Notes: generated by a model from the letters alone, not told the origin. Positions 43,686 through 55,845 are shown, numbered from the stretch's first letter. The stretch is DNA of 64,000 nt from Devosia sp. (GCF_014860165.1 NZ_JACZKG010000015.1:119529-183528), one strand, 5' to 3'. Numbers and translations are program-made.

Positions 43686-45773
43686 ATGCAGACCACCGAC
43701 AATCTCGTCGAAATCCGCGACCTCGCCATCACCTTTGCCGGCTCGGTCGATGTGGTGAACGGGCTCGACCTCGACATTCCTGCCGGCAAGACCCTGTGCC
43801 TAGTGGGGGAGTCCGGCTGCGGCAAGTCGGTGACGGCCAAAGCCATCCTCCAGGTCATCGACCATCCCGGTCGCGTCTCGGGCGGATCGATCAACCTGCG
43901 GCAGACCGATGGCAGCCTGCTCGACATCGCCGCCACCAGGTCCACAAGTCCGGTCATGCGCCACGTGCGTGGCGCCGATATCGCCATGATCCACCAGGAG
44001 CCGATGAGCTTTCTCTCGCCGCTCTACACCATCGGCAACCAGATCAGCGAGGCGCTGACCCTGCATCGCAAGGTCAGCAAGAAAGAGGCCCGGGCCGAAG
44101 GCATCAGGATGCTCGAACAGGTCGGCATGCCCGATCCAGAGCGGCGTTATGACAGCTATACCTTCCAGCTCTCGGGCGGCCAGCGCCAGCGCGCCATGAT
44201 TGCCATGGCGCTGATCAACCAGCCGCGCCTGCTCATCGCCGACGAGCCCACCACCGCCCTCGACGTGACCACCCAGGCCAATATCCTCGACCTCCTGGCC
44301 CAGCTCCAGCGCGACAGCGGCATGGCGGTGCTGTTCATCACCCATGACCTGGGCGTCGTCGCGGAAATCGCCGATGAGGTCGCGGTGATGTATCTCGGCC
44401 GGATCGTCGAACGCGGCCCGGTGCGCGAGGTGCTGGAAAACCCCAAGCACCCTTATACGCGCGGCCTGCTCGCCTCGATGCCGCGTCTCGACGGGGACTT
44501 CAAGGCGCCGCTCAAGGCCATTCCTGGCATGGTGCCCCCGCCGGCCTTGCGGCCGGCCGGATGTCCATTCCACCCCCGCTGCGAATGGGCCGTCGCTGGC
44601 CTCTGCAACGTGATGCCCGTGCGCGACAGCGACCTGGGCAATGACCACATGGTGGCCTGCCACGCCTATGGCCCGCAGGCGGCGCAGATCACCAGGACCC
44701 CATTGCGCCCGCCGGCCGAGGCTGTCGCCGTCGCCGCCCGCAAGCCAGCCGGTACCGAGCCGCTGCTGAGCGTGCGCGATCTGCACAAGCATTTCCCCAT
44801 CCGCTCCGGCTTCTTTCAGCGTCAGGTGGGCGCGGTGCGAGCTGTCAACGATATCTCCCTCGATATCTATCCCGGCGAAACACTGGGGCTGGTGGGCGAG
44901 AGCGGCTGCGGCAAGTCCACCTTGGGCCAGACCATTGTCGGGCTGCACCGCGCCGATGGCGGCTCGATCCGCTTTGCCGATGGCGCCAACCCGCCGGCAG
45001 ATCTGCTGACCGCACGTGGCGCCGAAGCACGGCGCCTGCGCACCGATATCCGCATGATCTTCCAGGACCCGACCGGTTCGCTCAATCCGCGCATGCGGGT
45101 GCGCGACATCATCGGCGAGGTGCTGCAGGTCAATGGCGGCCATAGCCCGGCCGAGATCGAGGGCAGGGTGCAGTCCCTGCTGTCGAGGGTCGGGCTCAGC
45201 CCTGATTATGCCGAGCGCTACCCGCATGCCTTTTCCGGCGGCCAGCGCCAGCGCATCGCCATTGCCCGCGCCCTGGCATCCGATCCCAAGCTGGTCATCG
45301 CCGACGAAGCGGTTTCGGCGCTCGATGTCTCGGTGCAGACCCAGATCATCAACATGATGAAGGCGTTGCAGGCCGAAATGGGCCTGACCTATCTCTTCGT
45401 CAGCCACGACCTTGGTGTCATCGCCAATATCAGCGACCGCGTGGCGGTGATGTATGCGGGCCGCATCGTCGAGATCGGCAGCACCGAGGCAATCTTCCGC
45501 AATCCGCGCCACCCCTATACCGAGGCGCTGCTGGCGGCCATTCCCGGCCGGGGCATCAGCAAGCATCGTGTGCGGCTCCCGGGCCATGTGCCCGACCCTG
45601 GCCAGCAGCTGACCGGCTGCCCCTTTGCCGATCGCTGCCCCTATGCCCTGCCGGCCTGCCGCGCCGTCCTGCCGCCGCTCGATGGCACCCCCAACCATCG
45701 TTTCGCCTGCATCCGGGCCGATGAGTTGCAGTTGCGAACGGTGGCCGGTCCGCCGGACCTGGTCACTGCGTGA
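43686..45773 (+). CDS. ABC transporter fused ATP-binding protein (DppD-DppF type)
   Basis: A 695-residue protein with two complete ATPase modules. The first has [24 protein letters not shown] and DEPTTALD; the second has [24 protein letters not shown] and DEAVSALD. Each ends with a Cys-rich oligopeptide-transporter tail ([26 protein letters not shown]). The first Walker A lacks the usual final Thr (KSV), which is common in DppD-like halves. It powers the transporter 39130-43674. Confidence 0.94.
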   Translation: MQTTDNLVEIRDLAITFAGSVDVVNGLDLDIPAGKTLCLVGESGCGKSVTAKAILQVIDHPGRVSGGSINLRQTDGSLLDIAATRSTSPVMRHVRGADIAMIHQEPMSFLSPLYTIGNQISEALTLHRKVSKKEARAEGIRMLEQVGMPDPERRYDSYTFQLSGGQRQRAMIAMALINQPRLLIADEPTTALDVTTQANILDLLAQLQRDSGMAVLFITHDLGVVAEIADEVAVMYLGRIVERGPVREVLENPKHPYTRGLLASMPRLDGDFKAPLKAIPGMVPPPALRPAGCPFHPRCEWAVAGLCNVMPVRDSDLGNDHMVACHAYGPQAAQITRTPLRPPAEAVAVAARKPAGTEPLLSVRDLHKHFPIRSGFFQRQVGAVRAVNDISLDIYPGETLGLVGESGCGKSTLGQTIVGLHRADGGSIRFADGANPPADLLTARGAEARRLRTDIRMIFQDPTGSLNPRMRVRDIIGEVLQVNGGHSPAEIEGRVQSLLSRVGLSPDYAERYPHAFSGGQRQRIAIARALASDPKLVIADEAVSALDVSVQTQIINMMKALQAEMGLTYLFVSHDLGVIANISDRVAVMYAGRIVEIGSTEAIFRNPRHPYTEALLAAIPGRGISKHRVRLPGHVPDPGQQLTGCPFADRCPYALPACRAVLPPLDGTPNHRFACIRADELQLRTVAGPPDLVTA

Positions 45774-45837
45774 ATTCGGTCGACAGATCGGTCAACTGGC
45801 GTACAGTGTCTGTTCCACCGACGCGCGGAAAGGGAAC

Positions 45838-47511
45838 ATGCATTCCACGATACAGCTGATCAACCTGCTGGGAGCCGGGGCCCTGCTGCTCTGGGGCTTG
45901 CGGATGATCAAGACCGGCGTCATGCGGGCTTTCGGCGCGTCGCTGCGGCTATGGATCGCCAAGGGCACCGGCAACCGCTTTGCCGCGGTGCTGTCGGGCA
46001 TCATGGCGACGCTGGCGCTGCAATCGAGCACCGCCACGGCCGTCATCACGGCCTCCTTCGCCAGCAATGGCGCCATCAACCCGCGCATGGCGCAGGCGGT
46101 GATGCTGGGCGCCAATGTCGGCACCGCCATTGCCGCGGTGATTCTGTCGCTGGATGTGCACTGGTTCGCCTCGGCCATGATCCTGGTCGGCGTCACCGTG
46201 TTCCAGCTCAGCAAATATGCCCGTGGCAAGGGCATCGGCCGCGCCCTGCTGGGCCTTGGCCTCATGCTGCTCGCCCTGCAACTGGTCGGCGGTGTCACCG
46301 GACCCCTGCGCGAATCGGAGGTGATGATCGCGGTGCTGTCTGGCCTCAGCGATGCCCCGGCATTCGCGCTGATCCTGGCCGCTGTCCTGGCCCTCGTCGC
46401 CTCATCGAGCCTGGCGGTCGTGCTGTTCGTGGCCCTGCTGGCCTCTGCAGGCATTGTCACGCCCCCATTGGCGGTGACACTGGTGGCCGGCGCCAATCTG
46501 GGTGGCGCCATTCCACCCTTCCTGGCGGTGCTGCATGAAGGCGTCGAGGCCCGGCGGCTCACCCTGGCCAATCTCGTGGTCCGCGGCATCGGCGCCATTG
46601 CCCTCACAATTTTCGCCGTGCCGGCCGCCAACCTGCTGCAGGCTGTGCTTCCCAATGCCAGCAGTCTGACCATCGCCGCCCATATCGGCTTCAGCCTGGT
46701 GCTGCTGGTGCTGTTCCTGCCGGTGCTCGGCCCCATCGGCAAGCTGGCGGCGCTGGCCGTTCCCAAGCCGGACACGCCGGAAAAGGGCACCAACTATCTC
46801 GACGACGGCGTGCTCGATACGCCGACCATCGCCCTGGCCGCCGCCGCGCGCGAAACCCTGCGCGTCAGCGACATCGTCTTGCGCATGCTGCAGGGCAGCC
46901 TCGAAGCCATGCGCAAGCCCGGCCCCGGCACGCGCAGCACCGTGTCGCTGCTCGATGACGATGTCGACGCCCTGAACCAGGCCATCAAGCTCTACCTGAC
47001 GCGGCTCGATCAGACCGAGCTCGATGCCGACGATGCCAGGCGTTCCGGCGAGATCATGAGCTTTGCCATAAATCTGGAACATGTCGGCGATATCGTCGAA
47101 GGCGGCCTGTGCGAGGTCGCCGGCAAGATCGCCAAGCGCCAGCTCAAATTCTCCGCCGATGGCCTGGCCGAAATCGTCGCGCTCTACGAAAAGACCATTC
47201 ACAACATGCAGCTGAGCCAGACCGTGTTCATGACTGGTGATCCGCAACTGGCCCGCCAATTGGTGGCGGCCAAGGTCGAGGTGCGCCAGCTCGAAGCCAG
47301 CTCGGCCAAGGCCCATATCCAGCGCGTTCGTGAGCGTGTCCCGGCCTCGGTCGAGACCAGCTCGCTGCACCTCGATACGCTGCGCGATCTCAAGCGCATC
47401 AATGCCCACCTGGCCTCGGTCGCCTATCCCATCCTCGAAACCAAGGGCGAGCTCGACGAGAGCCGCCTGCGCCCCAATGCCGTCCTCGAGCCGAAGACGG
47501 CCTCCAAGTAA
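45838..47511 (+). CDS. Na/Pi cotransporter-family protein with PhoU-like tail
   Basis: A 557-residue membrane protein of the PNaS family. It carries the two duplicated QSST-type repeats: LALQSSTATAVI near residue 60 and LVASSSLAVVL near 180. The C-terminal 200 residues form a helical PhoU-like domain. The start ATG 45838 follows AAAGGGAA; the frame runs open from 45625 inside the ABC gene. Likely a sodium-dependent phosphate transporter. A phosphodiesterase gene and a phosphomonoesterase-family gene follow, hinting at a phosphate theme. Confidence 0.88.
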   Translation: MHSTIQLINLLGAGALLLWGLRMIKTGVMRAFGASLRLWIAKGTGNRFAAVLSGIMATLALQSSTATAVITASFASNGAINPRMAQAVMLGANVGTAIAAVILSLDVHWFASAMILVGVTVFQLSKYARGKGIGRALLGLGLMLLALQLVGGVTGPLRESEVMIAVLSGLSDAPAFALILAAVLALVASSSLAVVLFVALLASAGIVTPPLAVTLVAGANLGGAIPPFLAVLHEGVEARRLTLANLVVRGIGAIALTIFAVPAANLLQAVLPNASSLTIAAHIGFSLVLLVLFLPVLGPIGKLAALAVPKPDTPEKGTNYLDDGVLDTPTIALAAAARETLRVSDIVLRMLQGSLEAMRKPGPGTRSTVSLLDDDVDALNQAIKLYLTRLDQTELDADDARRSGEIMSFAINLEHVGDIVEGGLCEVAGKIAKRQLKFSADGLAEIVALYEKTIHNMQLSQTVFMTGDPQLARQLVAAKVEVRQLEASSAKAHIQRVRERVPASVETSSLHLDTLRDLKRINAHLASVAYPILETKGELDESRLRPNAVLEPKTASK

Positions 47512-47525
47512 TTCCGGAGCCTCTG

Positions 47526-48362
<837 letters not shown>

Positions 48363-48462
48363 CGCCGGGTGAGGGGGCCTTTACTGGGTGACGTGTGGGT
48401 GCAAGGCCCCCTCACCCGACCGAAGACGGTCGACCTCTCCCCCAAAGGGAGAGGTGAAGAAA

Positions 48463-49296
48463 TCACCCCACCAGCGCCAGCAATCCCTCGGGGTCATCCG
48501 TGGTGATCTGATCCACCTTCAACGCCAGCAACCGCTCCACCACCGGCTTCGTGGCCGCACTCGCCTCCCGGATGGTCCAGGCGTCGATGCGCTTGCCATG
48601 CTGGTGAAACGCCGCGACCATGTCGAAGCCGGCATCGGCGGATTTGGTCACGATCTCCCAATAGAGGTAGATCAGGTCCGTCCCATCAAGCGCGGCCACG
48701 GCATCGTCGACAAAGCCCTGCAGGGTGCCCCCGGCTATCGCGGCCCTGAACCGCGCCTCGTCGCTGGGATCGAACCCGCTGCGCATTCCGGGCACTGCGC
48801 CGGTCAGCAGCTTCACGGCCGCAGCCGATCCCGACGACACGATCATGTTGCGCGCCACCGGCCCGGTCGCCCGCGCGAACTTCGCGATCGCCGCCGCGTC
48901 GAGCACCGTCTCGTCTTCCTTGTAATCGAGCTGTAGCAGCGCATCGGGATGCACGTTCCCCGCCGCCATCAGCGCGCAAAGGTCGTCGAGCAGCATCACC
49001 TTGTCGGCAATAGGCGCGCCGTCATTGCCACGCAGCTGCAGCTCCCGGATCATCGCGTCGCTGGCCGCCGCAACCGGCCCCTGGCCCGTCGTCTCTCGGT
49101 CAAGCGTCAGGTCATGTAGCACTGCCATGCCCTTGTCGCCGGTGACCACCAGGTCGACCTCGACACTGGCACCCAGCCGCATTGCTTCCAGGATGCGCGC
49201 GCCGGTAAACACCGGATCGCTCAGCCGGCGCCGTCCGCGATGCCACTTGAGCCAGGTGCGATGGCCGTTGCGCTCAATGAATATGGGATCGGTCAT
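48463..49296 (-). CDS. glycerophosphodiester phosphodiesterase-family protein
   Basis: A 277-residue GDPD-fold enzyme. Landmarks: VEVDLVVTGDKGMAVLHDLTLDRETTG, which holds the E-x-D and His-Asp metal residues, and IDAWTIREAS plus QITTDDPEGLL near the C-terminus. The usual N-terminal HRG is HRGRRR here. ATG 49296 is used; the open frame starts 12 codons earlier inside a palindromic repeat. It lies downstream of an ABC importer on the same strand, so it may cleave imported glycerophosphodiesters. Confidence 0.85.
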   Translation of the reverse strand: MTDPIFIERNGHRTWLKWHRGRRRLSDPVFTGARILEAMRLGASVEVDLVVTGDKGMAVLHDLTLDRETTGQGPVAAASDAMIRELQLRGNDGAPIADKVMLLDDLCALMAAGNVHPDALLQLDYKEDETVLDAAAIAKFARATGPVARNMIVSSGSAAAVKLLTGAVPGMRSGFDPSDEARFRAAIAGGTLQGFVDDAVAALDGTDLIYLYWEIVTKSADAGFDMVAAFHQHGKRIDAWTIREASAATKPVVERLLALKVDQITTDDPEGLLALVG

Positions 49297-49306
49297 GCCT
49301 GAATAG

Positions 49307-49389
49307 CCCTCATGGTGAGCCTGTCGAACCACGAGGGCGTGCTCGCCGATCGTGCCACGACCTCGTCCTTCGACAGGCTCAGGACGAGG
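49307..49389. repeat. REP-type palindrome, family B
   Basis: CCTCATGGTGAGCCTGTCGAACCACGAGG at the left faces CCTCGTCCTTCGACAGGCTCAGGACGAGG at the right; both are imperfect palindromes and partly complementary (GAGCCTGTCGAA / TTCGACAGGCTC). Located between two minus-strand genes of the importer operon. Confidence 0.75.
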
Positions 49390-49401
49390 TCTGCTGAAGT
49401 G

Positions 49402-50442
<1,041 letters not shown>

Positions 50443-50491
50443 TCAAACTTCCTTGCTGCGCCAGCGAGGGGCGCGCAATCCAATTGGCACC

Positions 50492-50563
50492 GTCATTGCC
50501 CGGCTTGTCCGGGCAATCCAACCCGTAGCCGGTTTGGACCACCCGGACACGCCGGGTGGTGAC
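50492..50563. repeat. REP-type palindrome, family C
   Basis: GTCATTGCCCGGCTTGTCCGGG forms one arm and ACCACCCGGACACGCCGGGTGGTGAC the other; each arm is itself a hairpin. It lies between permease and ATPase genes. Confidence 0.75.
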
Positions 50564-50591
50564 GACGAATAGGGCAGATCGGAGTTGACCA

Positions 50592-51413
50592 TCACCCGCC
50601 AAACCCCCGCGCAAACGATCCCGAATTGACCACCCGCCGTGCAAACAGCAGGGCGATGAAGCTGGGCACCCAGAGCAGCACCGACAGCACCGCGCCATAT
50701 TGGATGACCGGCTGGTTGTTGATGAACGAGATCATCAGCACCGGCAGCGTGCGCACCTGCGGCGCGCCGATCAGCCAGGCGCCTTCGGTCTCGTAGAATG
50801 TGCCCACGAAGCTGAGCAGGATCGCCGCGGCAATGGTCGGCCCGGCCTGGGGCAGGGTGATCGACCAGAATACACGCATCGGGCTGGCGCCCACGTCCCG
50901 CGCGGCCTCTTCCATGCGCCGGTCCACCGACTGGAAGGCGGCCACCGGAATCCAGATCATGAACAGCAGCGTGCCGACCAGCTGGATCAGCACCACGCCC
51001 CAGAACGTGCCGATGAGATTGAGCTGCAGGAAGATGCCGGCAATGGCGACCAGCAGGCCGAATTTTGGGAAGGCATGCCCGGCCAGGAACGAGAAGAACA
51101 GGATGTTCCGTCCCGGAAAATCCAGCCGCGCAAAGGCATAGGCGGCCGGCAGGCAGACCAGGGCCGACAGAAACGTCACCGTCGTCGCCAGGGTCAGGCT
51201 CATGGTGATCGAGCTCCAGACGTCGGCACGCGCCAGAGTCTGGTTCCAGAACCTGAGCCCGAATTCCTGCGGGATCAGTGCCGGGAAGCGCCAGACATTG
51301 GTGAAGGCCCAGGTGCCCACCACCACCAGCGGCAGCACGATCACCAGCGTCAGCACCACGGCGAAGATTATGCCGGTCCAGTCGGTTGGGCGGCGAATGG
51401 TCACGGATGTCAT
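50592..51413 (-). CDS. ABC transporter permease (PotC type)
   Basis: A 273-residue permease with six hydrophobic segments and the EAA loop region MEEAARDVGASPMRVFWSITLP. The start overlaps the stop of the upstream permease (51410-51413). Pairs with the PotB-type gene. Confidence 0.9.
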   Translation of the reverse strand: MTSVTIRRPTDWTGIIFAVVLTLVIVLPLVVVGTWAFTNVWRFPALIPQEFGLRFWNQTLARADVWSSITMSLTLATTVTFLSALVCLPAAYAFARLDFPGRNILFFSFLAGHAFPKFGLLVAIAGIFLQLNLIGTFWGVVLIQLVGTLLFMIWIPVAAFQSVDRRMEEAARDVGASPMRVFWSITLPQAGPTIAAAILLSFVGTFYETEGAWLIGAPQVRTLPVLMISFINNQPVIQYGAVLSVLLWVPSFIALLFARRVVNSGSFARGFGG

Positions 51414-52288
51414 GGCGCCTGGTTCCTGGCGACGGAGCGTACGTAAAACAACCCGAACACGATGCAGAAGCCGAAGGTGATGACCGCCTGGGTGATGGCC
51501 GTCTGCGGCTCGAACAGCTCGCGGAACGTGCGCTGCATGAACGGCCCCATCATTTCGGGCGCGGCCGGGCCCAGCACATAGGGCAGGGTGAAGGCCGAAA
51601 AGATGCCGAGCACGGCAAAGGAAATCGCCACCAGGACGGAATTGGAAATGCGCGGCAGGATGATGTGCCAGAGCAGCGCCAGCTTGCCCGCGCCGACGTC
51701 ACGCGCCGCCTCGATGGCCTGGTTGGACACATTGCCCAGCCCCGACAGCAGGATCAGCACGGTCAATGGGATATTGTCCCAGACCAGGCCGATCACCGGC
51801 CCCCAGGGGGTCAGGTAGGGCGAGCGAATCTTGGGCAGGCCGACGGCATTGAAAACCAGGTCGACCGTGCCATTGGGGCCCAAAACGCGGATGAAGGCAA
51901 AGCTGAGGATGATCGAGGGCACGAACATCGGGAAGATGGCGAGCCCCTGCACATAGGCCGCGACCTTGCTGTCCGAGAAGCGCAGGTAGAGTGCGATCGG
52001 CAGGCAGACCACCAGCAGCAGGATGGCGCAGACCCCCGTCGTCCACAGCGTGATCGACAGGTTCGACAGGCTGTAGCCGTCCGAAAAGAAGAAGCGGTAG
52101 GTCTCGACCGAAAAGCTGTTGCCGCCCTCGGGGGTCTTGACCCAGACCGTCTGGATGACCGCCGAGATGATCGGCCAGATGATGAGCCAGATCACCAGCA
52201 GCACCGGCACGGCGACCAGCAGGAGGCCAATTGGCCTCCTGCGTTCGGGTGCGGCGAGCACTGGCTGGCCCGCGTCGATTGCTGTCAC
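51410..52288 (-). CDS. ABC transporter permease (PotB type)
   Basis: A 292-residue permease with six hydrophobic segments and the EAA loop at QAIEAARDVGAGKLALLWHIILP. It overlaps both the binding-protein stop upstream and the next permease start downstream, so translation of the unit is coupled. Confidence 0.9.
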   Translation of the reverse strand: MTAIDAGQPVLAAPERRRPIGLLLVAVPVLLVIWLIIWPIISAVIQTVWVKTPEGGNSFSVETYRFFFSDGYSLSNLSITLWTTGVCAILLLVVCLPIALYLRFSDSKVAAYVQGLAIFPMFVPSIILSFAFIRVLGPNGTVDLVFNAVGLPKIRSPYLTPWGPVIGLVWDNIPLTVLILLSGLGNVSNQAIEAARDVGAGKLALLWHIILPRISNSVLVAISFAVLGIFSAFTLPYVLGPAAPEMMGPFMQRTFRELFEPQTAITQAVITFGFCIVFGLFYVRSVARNQAP

Positions 52289-53433
52289 GAAGCCGGGTCC
52301 ACGTTTGGAGCCACGGCGCGATACCAGCCGTCATTGATGGCCTTTTCCCAATCGCCGCCCGGGAAGGTCGGGATGGTGGTGGGGATGATATCGGCGAACT
52401 TTTCGCGCAGTTCGGGCGAGACGTGCTCCCACGACACGCCCGGGAAGCCGCCCAGTTCGGTCAGCACGGCCGATTGGATTTCCTCGGTCAGCAGGAAGTC
52501 GGCCAGCTTGAGCGCAGCGTCCTTGTTGACGCCATTGGTCAGCACGGCCAGCTTGGTGAAGCCGCCCGGCAGGCCGAGATCGCTGAGCTGCACCAGGCCG
52601 GTCGTCTCGGGCAACACGCCCTGGGCGATGGCCGACAGCGCCTGGTCCGACCAGGCTGGGATCATCGTCACGGCCGACTGGCCCAGCAGCTGGATCGACT
52701 GGGTATTGCCCGACGTATAGGCGCCGCCATCGAACAGCGACGGAGCCAGGTCCATCAGGATGTCCCAGGCCGGGTTCAGCATCGCTTCGCCGGCTTCAGC
52801 GGTGTAGTTATCGACCGCGAACTTGGACGGATCCTTGCCGTTGGCTTCGAGGATGGCGCGGCGCACGAAATTGCCGCCCGAGCCGCCCTTGTTGGGACGG
52901 TTGTAGATGAACTGGCCGGGATTGGCCTTGATCCAGGCAACCAGGTCCGGCCAGGTCTTGGGGGCATTGGCCGGGTCGAGCTTGGTGGTGTCGTAGGCCA
53001 GCAGAACCTGCGAGCCGCGATAGGGCAGGTTGGTCGGAATGTCGAAGGCCAGCGGGTTGATCTTGCCGTAATTGCTGAGGCCGGCCGTTTCGAAGTCGAC
53101 ATAGAGGCCCTTGGCGATGCCGTCGACCGTGACGCGGGTGTCGAAGCCTTCGAACAGGTCGGCCTGCGGGTCGGCGCCGCTGGCCATGGCAGCCAGGGCG
53201 CGATCGCCGATGGCCGCAACGCCGGCACCATCGCCGCCGTCAACCAGGTTCAGGGTCACGCCGGCATTGGCGGCCTCGAATTTCGGCTTCACCACATTGG
53301 TCCAGAAGTCGATGACGTTCTGGTCCGACGAGAAATACACGTCGATGACGCCTTCGGCGCCAAAGGACATGCGGGGCAGCATCAGGGCGCCAGCAAAAGT
53401 GCCGGCAGCGAGCATGAAATCACGCCGTTTCAT
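52285..53433 (-). CDS. ABC transporter substrate-binding protein (spermidine/iron-type), Tat-like signal
   Basis: A 382-residue secreted binding protein. The leader MKRRDFMLAAGTFAGALML has a twin-arginine-like RRDFM motif. The mature start IDVYFSSDQNVIDFW and the later DGGDGAG, YRGSQVLLAYDTTKLDPANAPKTW segments fit YnjB/PotD-like proteins. GGGAG precedes ATG 53433. First gene of a four-subunit importer followed by a glycerophosphodiesterase. Ligand is unknown; a phosphodiester is suggested only by context. Confidence 0.9.
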   Translation of the reverse strand: MKRRDFMLAAGTFAGALMLPRMSFGAEGVIDVYFSSDQNVIDFWTNVVKPKFEAANAGVTLNLVDGGDGAGVAAIGDRALAAMASGADPQADLFEGFDTRVTVDGIAKGLYVDFETAGLSNYGKINPLAFDIPTNLPYRGSQVLLAYDTTKLDPANAPKTWPDLVAWIKANPGQFIYNRPNKGGSGGNFVRRAILEANGKDPSKFAVDNYTAEAGEAMLNPAWDILMDLAPSLFDGGAYTSGNTQSIQLLGQSAVTMIPAWSDQALSAIAQGVLPETTGLVQLSDLGLPGGFTKLAVLTNGVNKDAALKLADFLLTEEIQSAVLTELGGFPGVSWEHVSPELREKFADIIPTTIPTFPGGDWEKAINDGWYRAVAPNVDPAS

Positions 53434-54106
53434 TGTAATCTCCCAAAGTCCGTTCATTGGAACGGATGTTCCACGAGACGGGCAGGTCCGCTCGTAGGTT
53501 TCATCGATCTTGCGTCGACCTCTCCCGAACGAAAGCTAACTCCCGGCCGGAAAATTATGCAAGCGGAAACCCGCCGCCACGCGACGCTACGATGCGAGGC
53601 TACAAATCACAGCTTTGCGACACTGGTGTAACAGGCGTCATTTCTCCGCCCCCTGCCAGATTGTGACAGGATTCTTGTCGCGAGAATGACAGTCTAAGTT
53701 TTTGGCAAGCATTGGCTATTCGCCGGACCGGTAACGAAGTGGCAACGCGTGCCCGCGGCCCGCCATTTCCTCGCCTCGACCGTCGGGCGCATGACGTCAA
53801 CAGGGTGATGATGGATCGTCCAGGGGAGCGCCATCGCGAGCTTCGCCAGCTTTCGACTGCCGCATTTGCTGTTTCGAACGAACTCTGCACGGCATTCCAC
53901 ATTCGCAACAAACGTTCCATACAGACGCTGGAAATGGCGCGAGACGAAATTGCCATCGGCATCAAACCTCGGCGGTCGCAAGCGTCGGCAATGCATGGCC
54001 GTCCTGATCTTGCCCCTATGGCATCCGGTATGGCGATGGCGCAGGTTTCGCCTGCATGCAACCAGGAAGGGTCCGCACCGCCGCAAAGCGCGGGCCCTTC
54101 TACGGT
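53434..54106. other. intergenic region, no gene supported
   Basis: 673 bases upstream of the importer operon and downstream of the SRPBCC gene. Frames on both strands overlap each other and have no recognisable domain; the longest (minus, 53600-54061) has a composition rich in Arg and Ser typical of shadows. GC content dips near 53500-53720, where the importer promoter should lie. Confidence 0.4.
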
Positions 54107-54589
54107 TCAGATGCGGGCAGCCAGCTCTTCCAGCTGCGCCGCGCACAGGCCCCAGCCCTCGTGGAACCCCATCTTCTTGTGGCTTTCGGCGTCTTCCGTG
54201 GTCCAGTGGCGGGCGACTGCGGTGTAGCGCGTCTTGCCCTCGCCGGCGTCCTCGAAAGTCAGGATGGCCGTGAAGAACGGCTTGGCCGATGGCGCCCAGT
54301 CGCCGGTAAAGGCATCGGTAAACACCAGCTTCTCGTTCGGCACGATCTCCAGATACTGCCCTTGATTGGGGTATTCGTTGCCATTCTCGTCGGCCATGAC
54401 GAAGGCATTGCCGCCGCCGGGCCGCAGGTCGATCTCGATCCTGGGCGTCGTCCACGGCTTGGGCGCGAACCACTGCTTGAGCAGGTCGGGCTGGGTCCAG
54501 CACTGATAGACCTTGTCGCGCGGCGCGTTGAGCAGGCGGGTCAGCACCAGGTCGCGATCGGTATCTTCGGTTGGCAGGGTATTGGTCAT
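54107..54589 (-). CDS. SRPBCC / AHSA1-domain protein
   Basis: A 160-residue single AHSA1 domain (START-like fold). Landmarks: TRLLNAPRDKVYQCWTQPDLLKQWFAP at residues about 17-43, GGGNAFVM, YLEIVPNEKLVFTD and the C-terminal helix GWGLCAAQLEEL. GGAGGA precedes the ATG. Such proteins bind hydrophobic ligands or act as stress-linked cofactors; the true ligand is unknown. It stands alone, 96 bases from murQ. Confidence 0.9.
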   Translation of the reverse strand: MTNTLPTEDTDRDLVLTRLLNAPRDKVYQCWTQPDLLKQWFAPKPWTTPRIEIDLRPGGGNAFVMADENGNEYPNQGQYLEIVPNEKLVFTDAFTGDWAPSAKPFFTAILTFEDAGEGKTRYTAVARHWTTEDAESHKKMGFHEGWGLCAAQLEELAARI

Positions 54590-54685
54590 TTCGTCCTCCT
54601 GAATGGCGTTTCACAGGAGCGACGAGTGGCGTTGGTCGGTTTCGACGGGGCCACTGCATTTTTTCGATCGAGATCGGCGATGTGG

Positions 54686-55582
54686 CTACTGCCCCAGCGT
54701 CTTCAGCGCCGGTCGCAGATGCCCCCGGCTCTCGTCCAGCAGCCGCTGCGCCTCCGCCAGGCCGTCGGCCCCCGCCGCCAGCAGGATTGCGACCTTGACG
54801 GCGCCACCGGCCTGCTCCAGCGCCGCCGCCGCGGCATCCTCCGGCACTTCGCTCACCGCCATGACGATGCGCCTGGCCCGTCCGCGCAGCTTGGCATTGT
54901 CGGCGATGACATTGACCATGAAGCCGTCATGCACATGGCCCAGATGCACCGCCATCATGGTGGACAGCATGTTGAGCGCGATCTTCTGCGCCGTGCCCGC
55001 CCCCATGCGGGTCGAGCCGGCAATGACCTCGGGCGGCGTCGGCAGGCAGATGGCCACGTCGACCTTCTCGAATATGGGCGCGCCGCTATTGTTGCTGATG
55101 CCGATAGTGCGCGCGCCCGCTGCCCTGGCAGCGTCCACCGCCGCCATCGGATAGGGCGTATAGCCACTGGCCGTCAGCGCGATAACGCAGTCGCCATTGC
55201 CGACGCCGGCTTCGGCAATGGCAGCGCGGGCCGCATCCGCATCATCCTCGGGGCCGCCTTCCATGTCCGTCAGCGCTGCAAGCCCGCCCGCCAGCAGCAC
55301 CTTGATGCGGTCGCGGGCGAGGCCATAAGTACCCGGGATTTCCAGCGCATCGGCAAGCGCCATCAGGCCCGAACTGCCGGCGGCCACATAGACCAGCCAG
55401 CCCCCGCCGGTGATGCAATCGGCCGCCAGTTGTGCCGCTTTGGCGATCTCGGGCACCGCCTCCTGCACGACGCGCGCTGCCTCGACTTGCGCCACTGCGA
55501 GAATCGCCAGGGCCTCCTCGGGAGGCTTCGTGTCGAACCCGCTGGCGCTCGCATGGGTCATCTCGGTTCGTGTCGCGATCAT
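54686..55582 (-). CDS. murQ: N-acetylmuramic acid 6-phosphate etherase
   Basis: A 298-residue SIS-domain lyase that removes lactate from MurNAc-6-phosphate to give GlcNAc-6-phosphate. Visible: YVAAGSSGLMALADALE, the MEGGPEDD loop with the catalytic Glu region, ALTASGYTPYPMAAV and GSTRMGAGTAQKIALNM. ATG 55582 has a GGAG upstream; the frame opens much earlier without support. Divergent from a GntR regulator with paired operators between them. Product would feed NagA at 58011. Confidence 0.9.
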   Translation of the reverse strand: MIATRTEMTHASASGFDTKPPEEALAILAVAQVEAARVVQEAVPEIAKAAQLAADCITGGGWLVYVAAGSSGLMALADALEIPGTYGLARDRIKVLLAGGLAALTDMEGGPEDDADAARAAIAEAGVGNGDCVIALTASGYTPYPMAAVDAARAAGARTIGISNNSGAPIFEKVDVAICLPTPPEVIAGSTRMGAGTAQKIALNMLSTMMAVHLGHVHDGFMVNVIADNAKLRGRARRIVMAVSEVPEDAAAAALEQAGGAVKVAILLAAGADGLAEAQRLLDESRGHLRPALKTLGQ

Positions 55583-55604
55583 GCCAGTCTCCAGTCGCCG
55601 CAAT

Positions 55605-55622
55605 AATGCCAAAAAAATACCA
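55605..55622 (-). promoter_or_regulatory. paired operator upstream of murQ
   Basis: Read on the minus strand, TGGTATT-N4-TGGCATT gives two 7-base direct repeats with an 11-base period. The same motif in forward orientation occurs at 55739-55756. Probable GntR/HutC-family sites. Confidence 0.65.
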
Positions 55623-55738
55623 CTTGTCCAGCCGGAGACCCCGATGCCGCCGGTATTCCGGTCGTGGAACCGCCAAAAGCCCAATTTAGCCAGCACCATG
55701 CCCCTGTGGTGCAGAAATGCGATTTGGGGGTTGGTGAA

Positions 55739-55756
55739 TGGTATTTTATTGGTATT
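55739..55756 (+). promoter_or_regulatory. paired operator upstream of the GntR gene
   Basis: TGGTATT-TTAT-TGGTATT is a perfect direct repeat with an 11-base period, one helical turn. It mirrors the site before murQ, so one regulator probably controls both transcripts. Confidence 0.7.
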
Positions 55757-55845
55757 ATGGCGGCCAAGGAGCATGGCTTGGCCAAAGCGCAGATATTTAG
55801 TGATATGAAATGCACCGCTGATCGCAACAAGGCGAGGGGGGAATA

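Noticed and set aside
43800..45698. Minus-strand frame of 632 codons
   Set aside because: Completely antisense to the fused oligopeptide-type ATPase gene, whose motifs are unmistakable; a typical GC-rich shadow.
53694..54659. Minus-strand frame of 321 codons spanning the SRPBCC gene
   Set aside because: Overlaps the AHSA1-domain gene in another frame and has no recognisable domain in its unique part.
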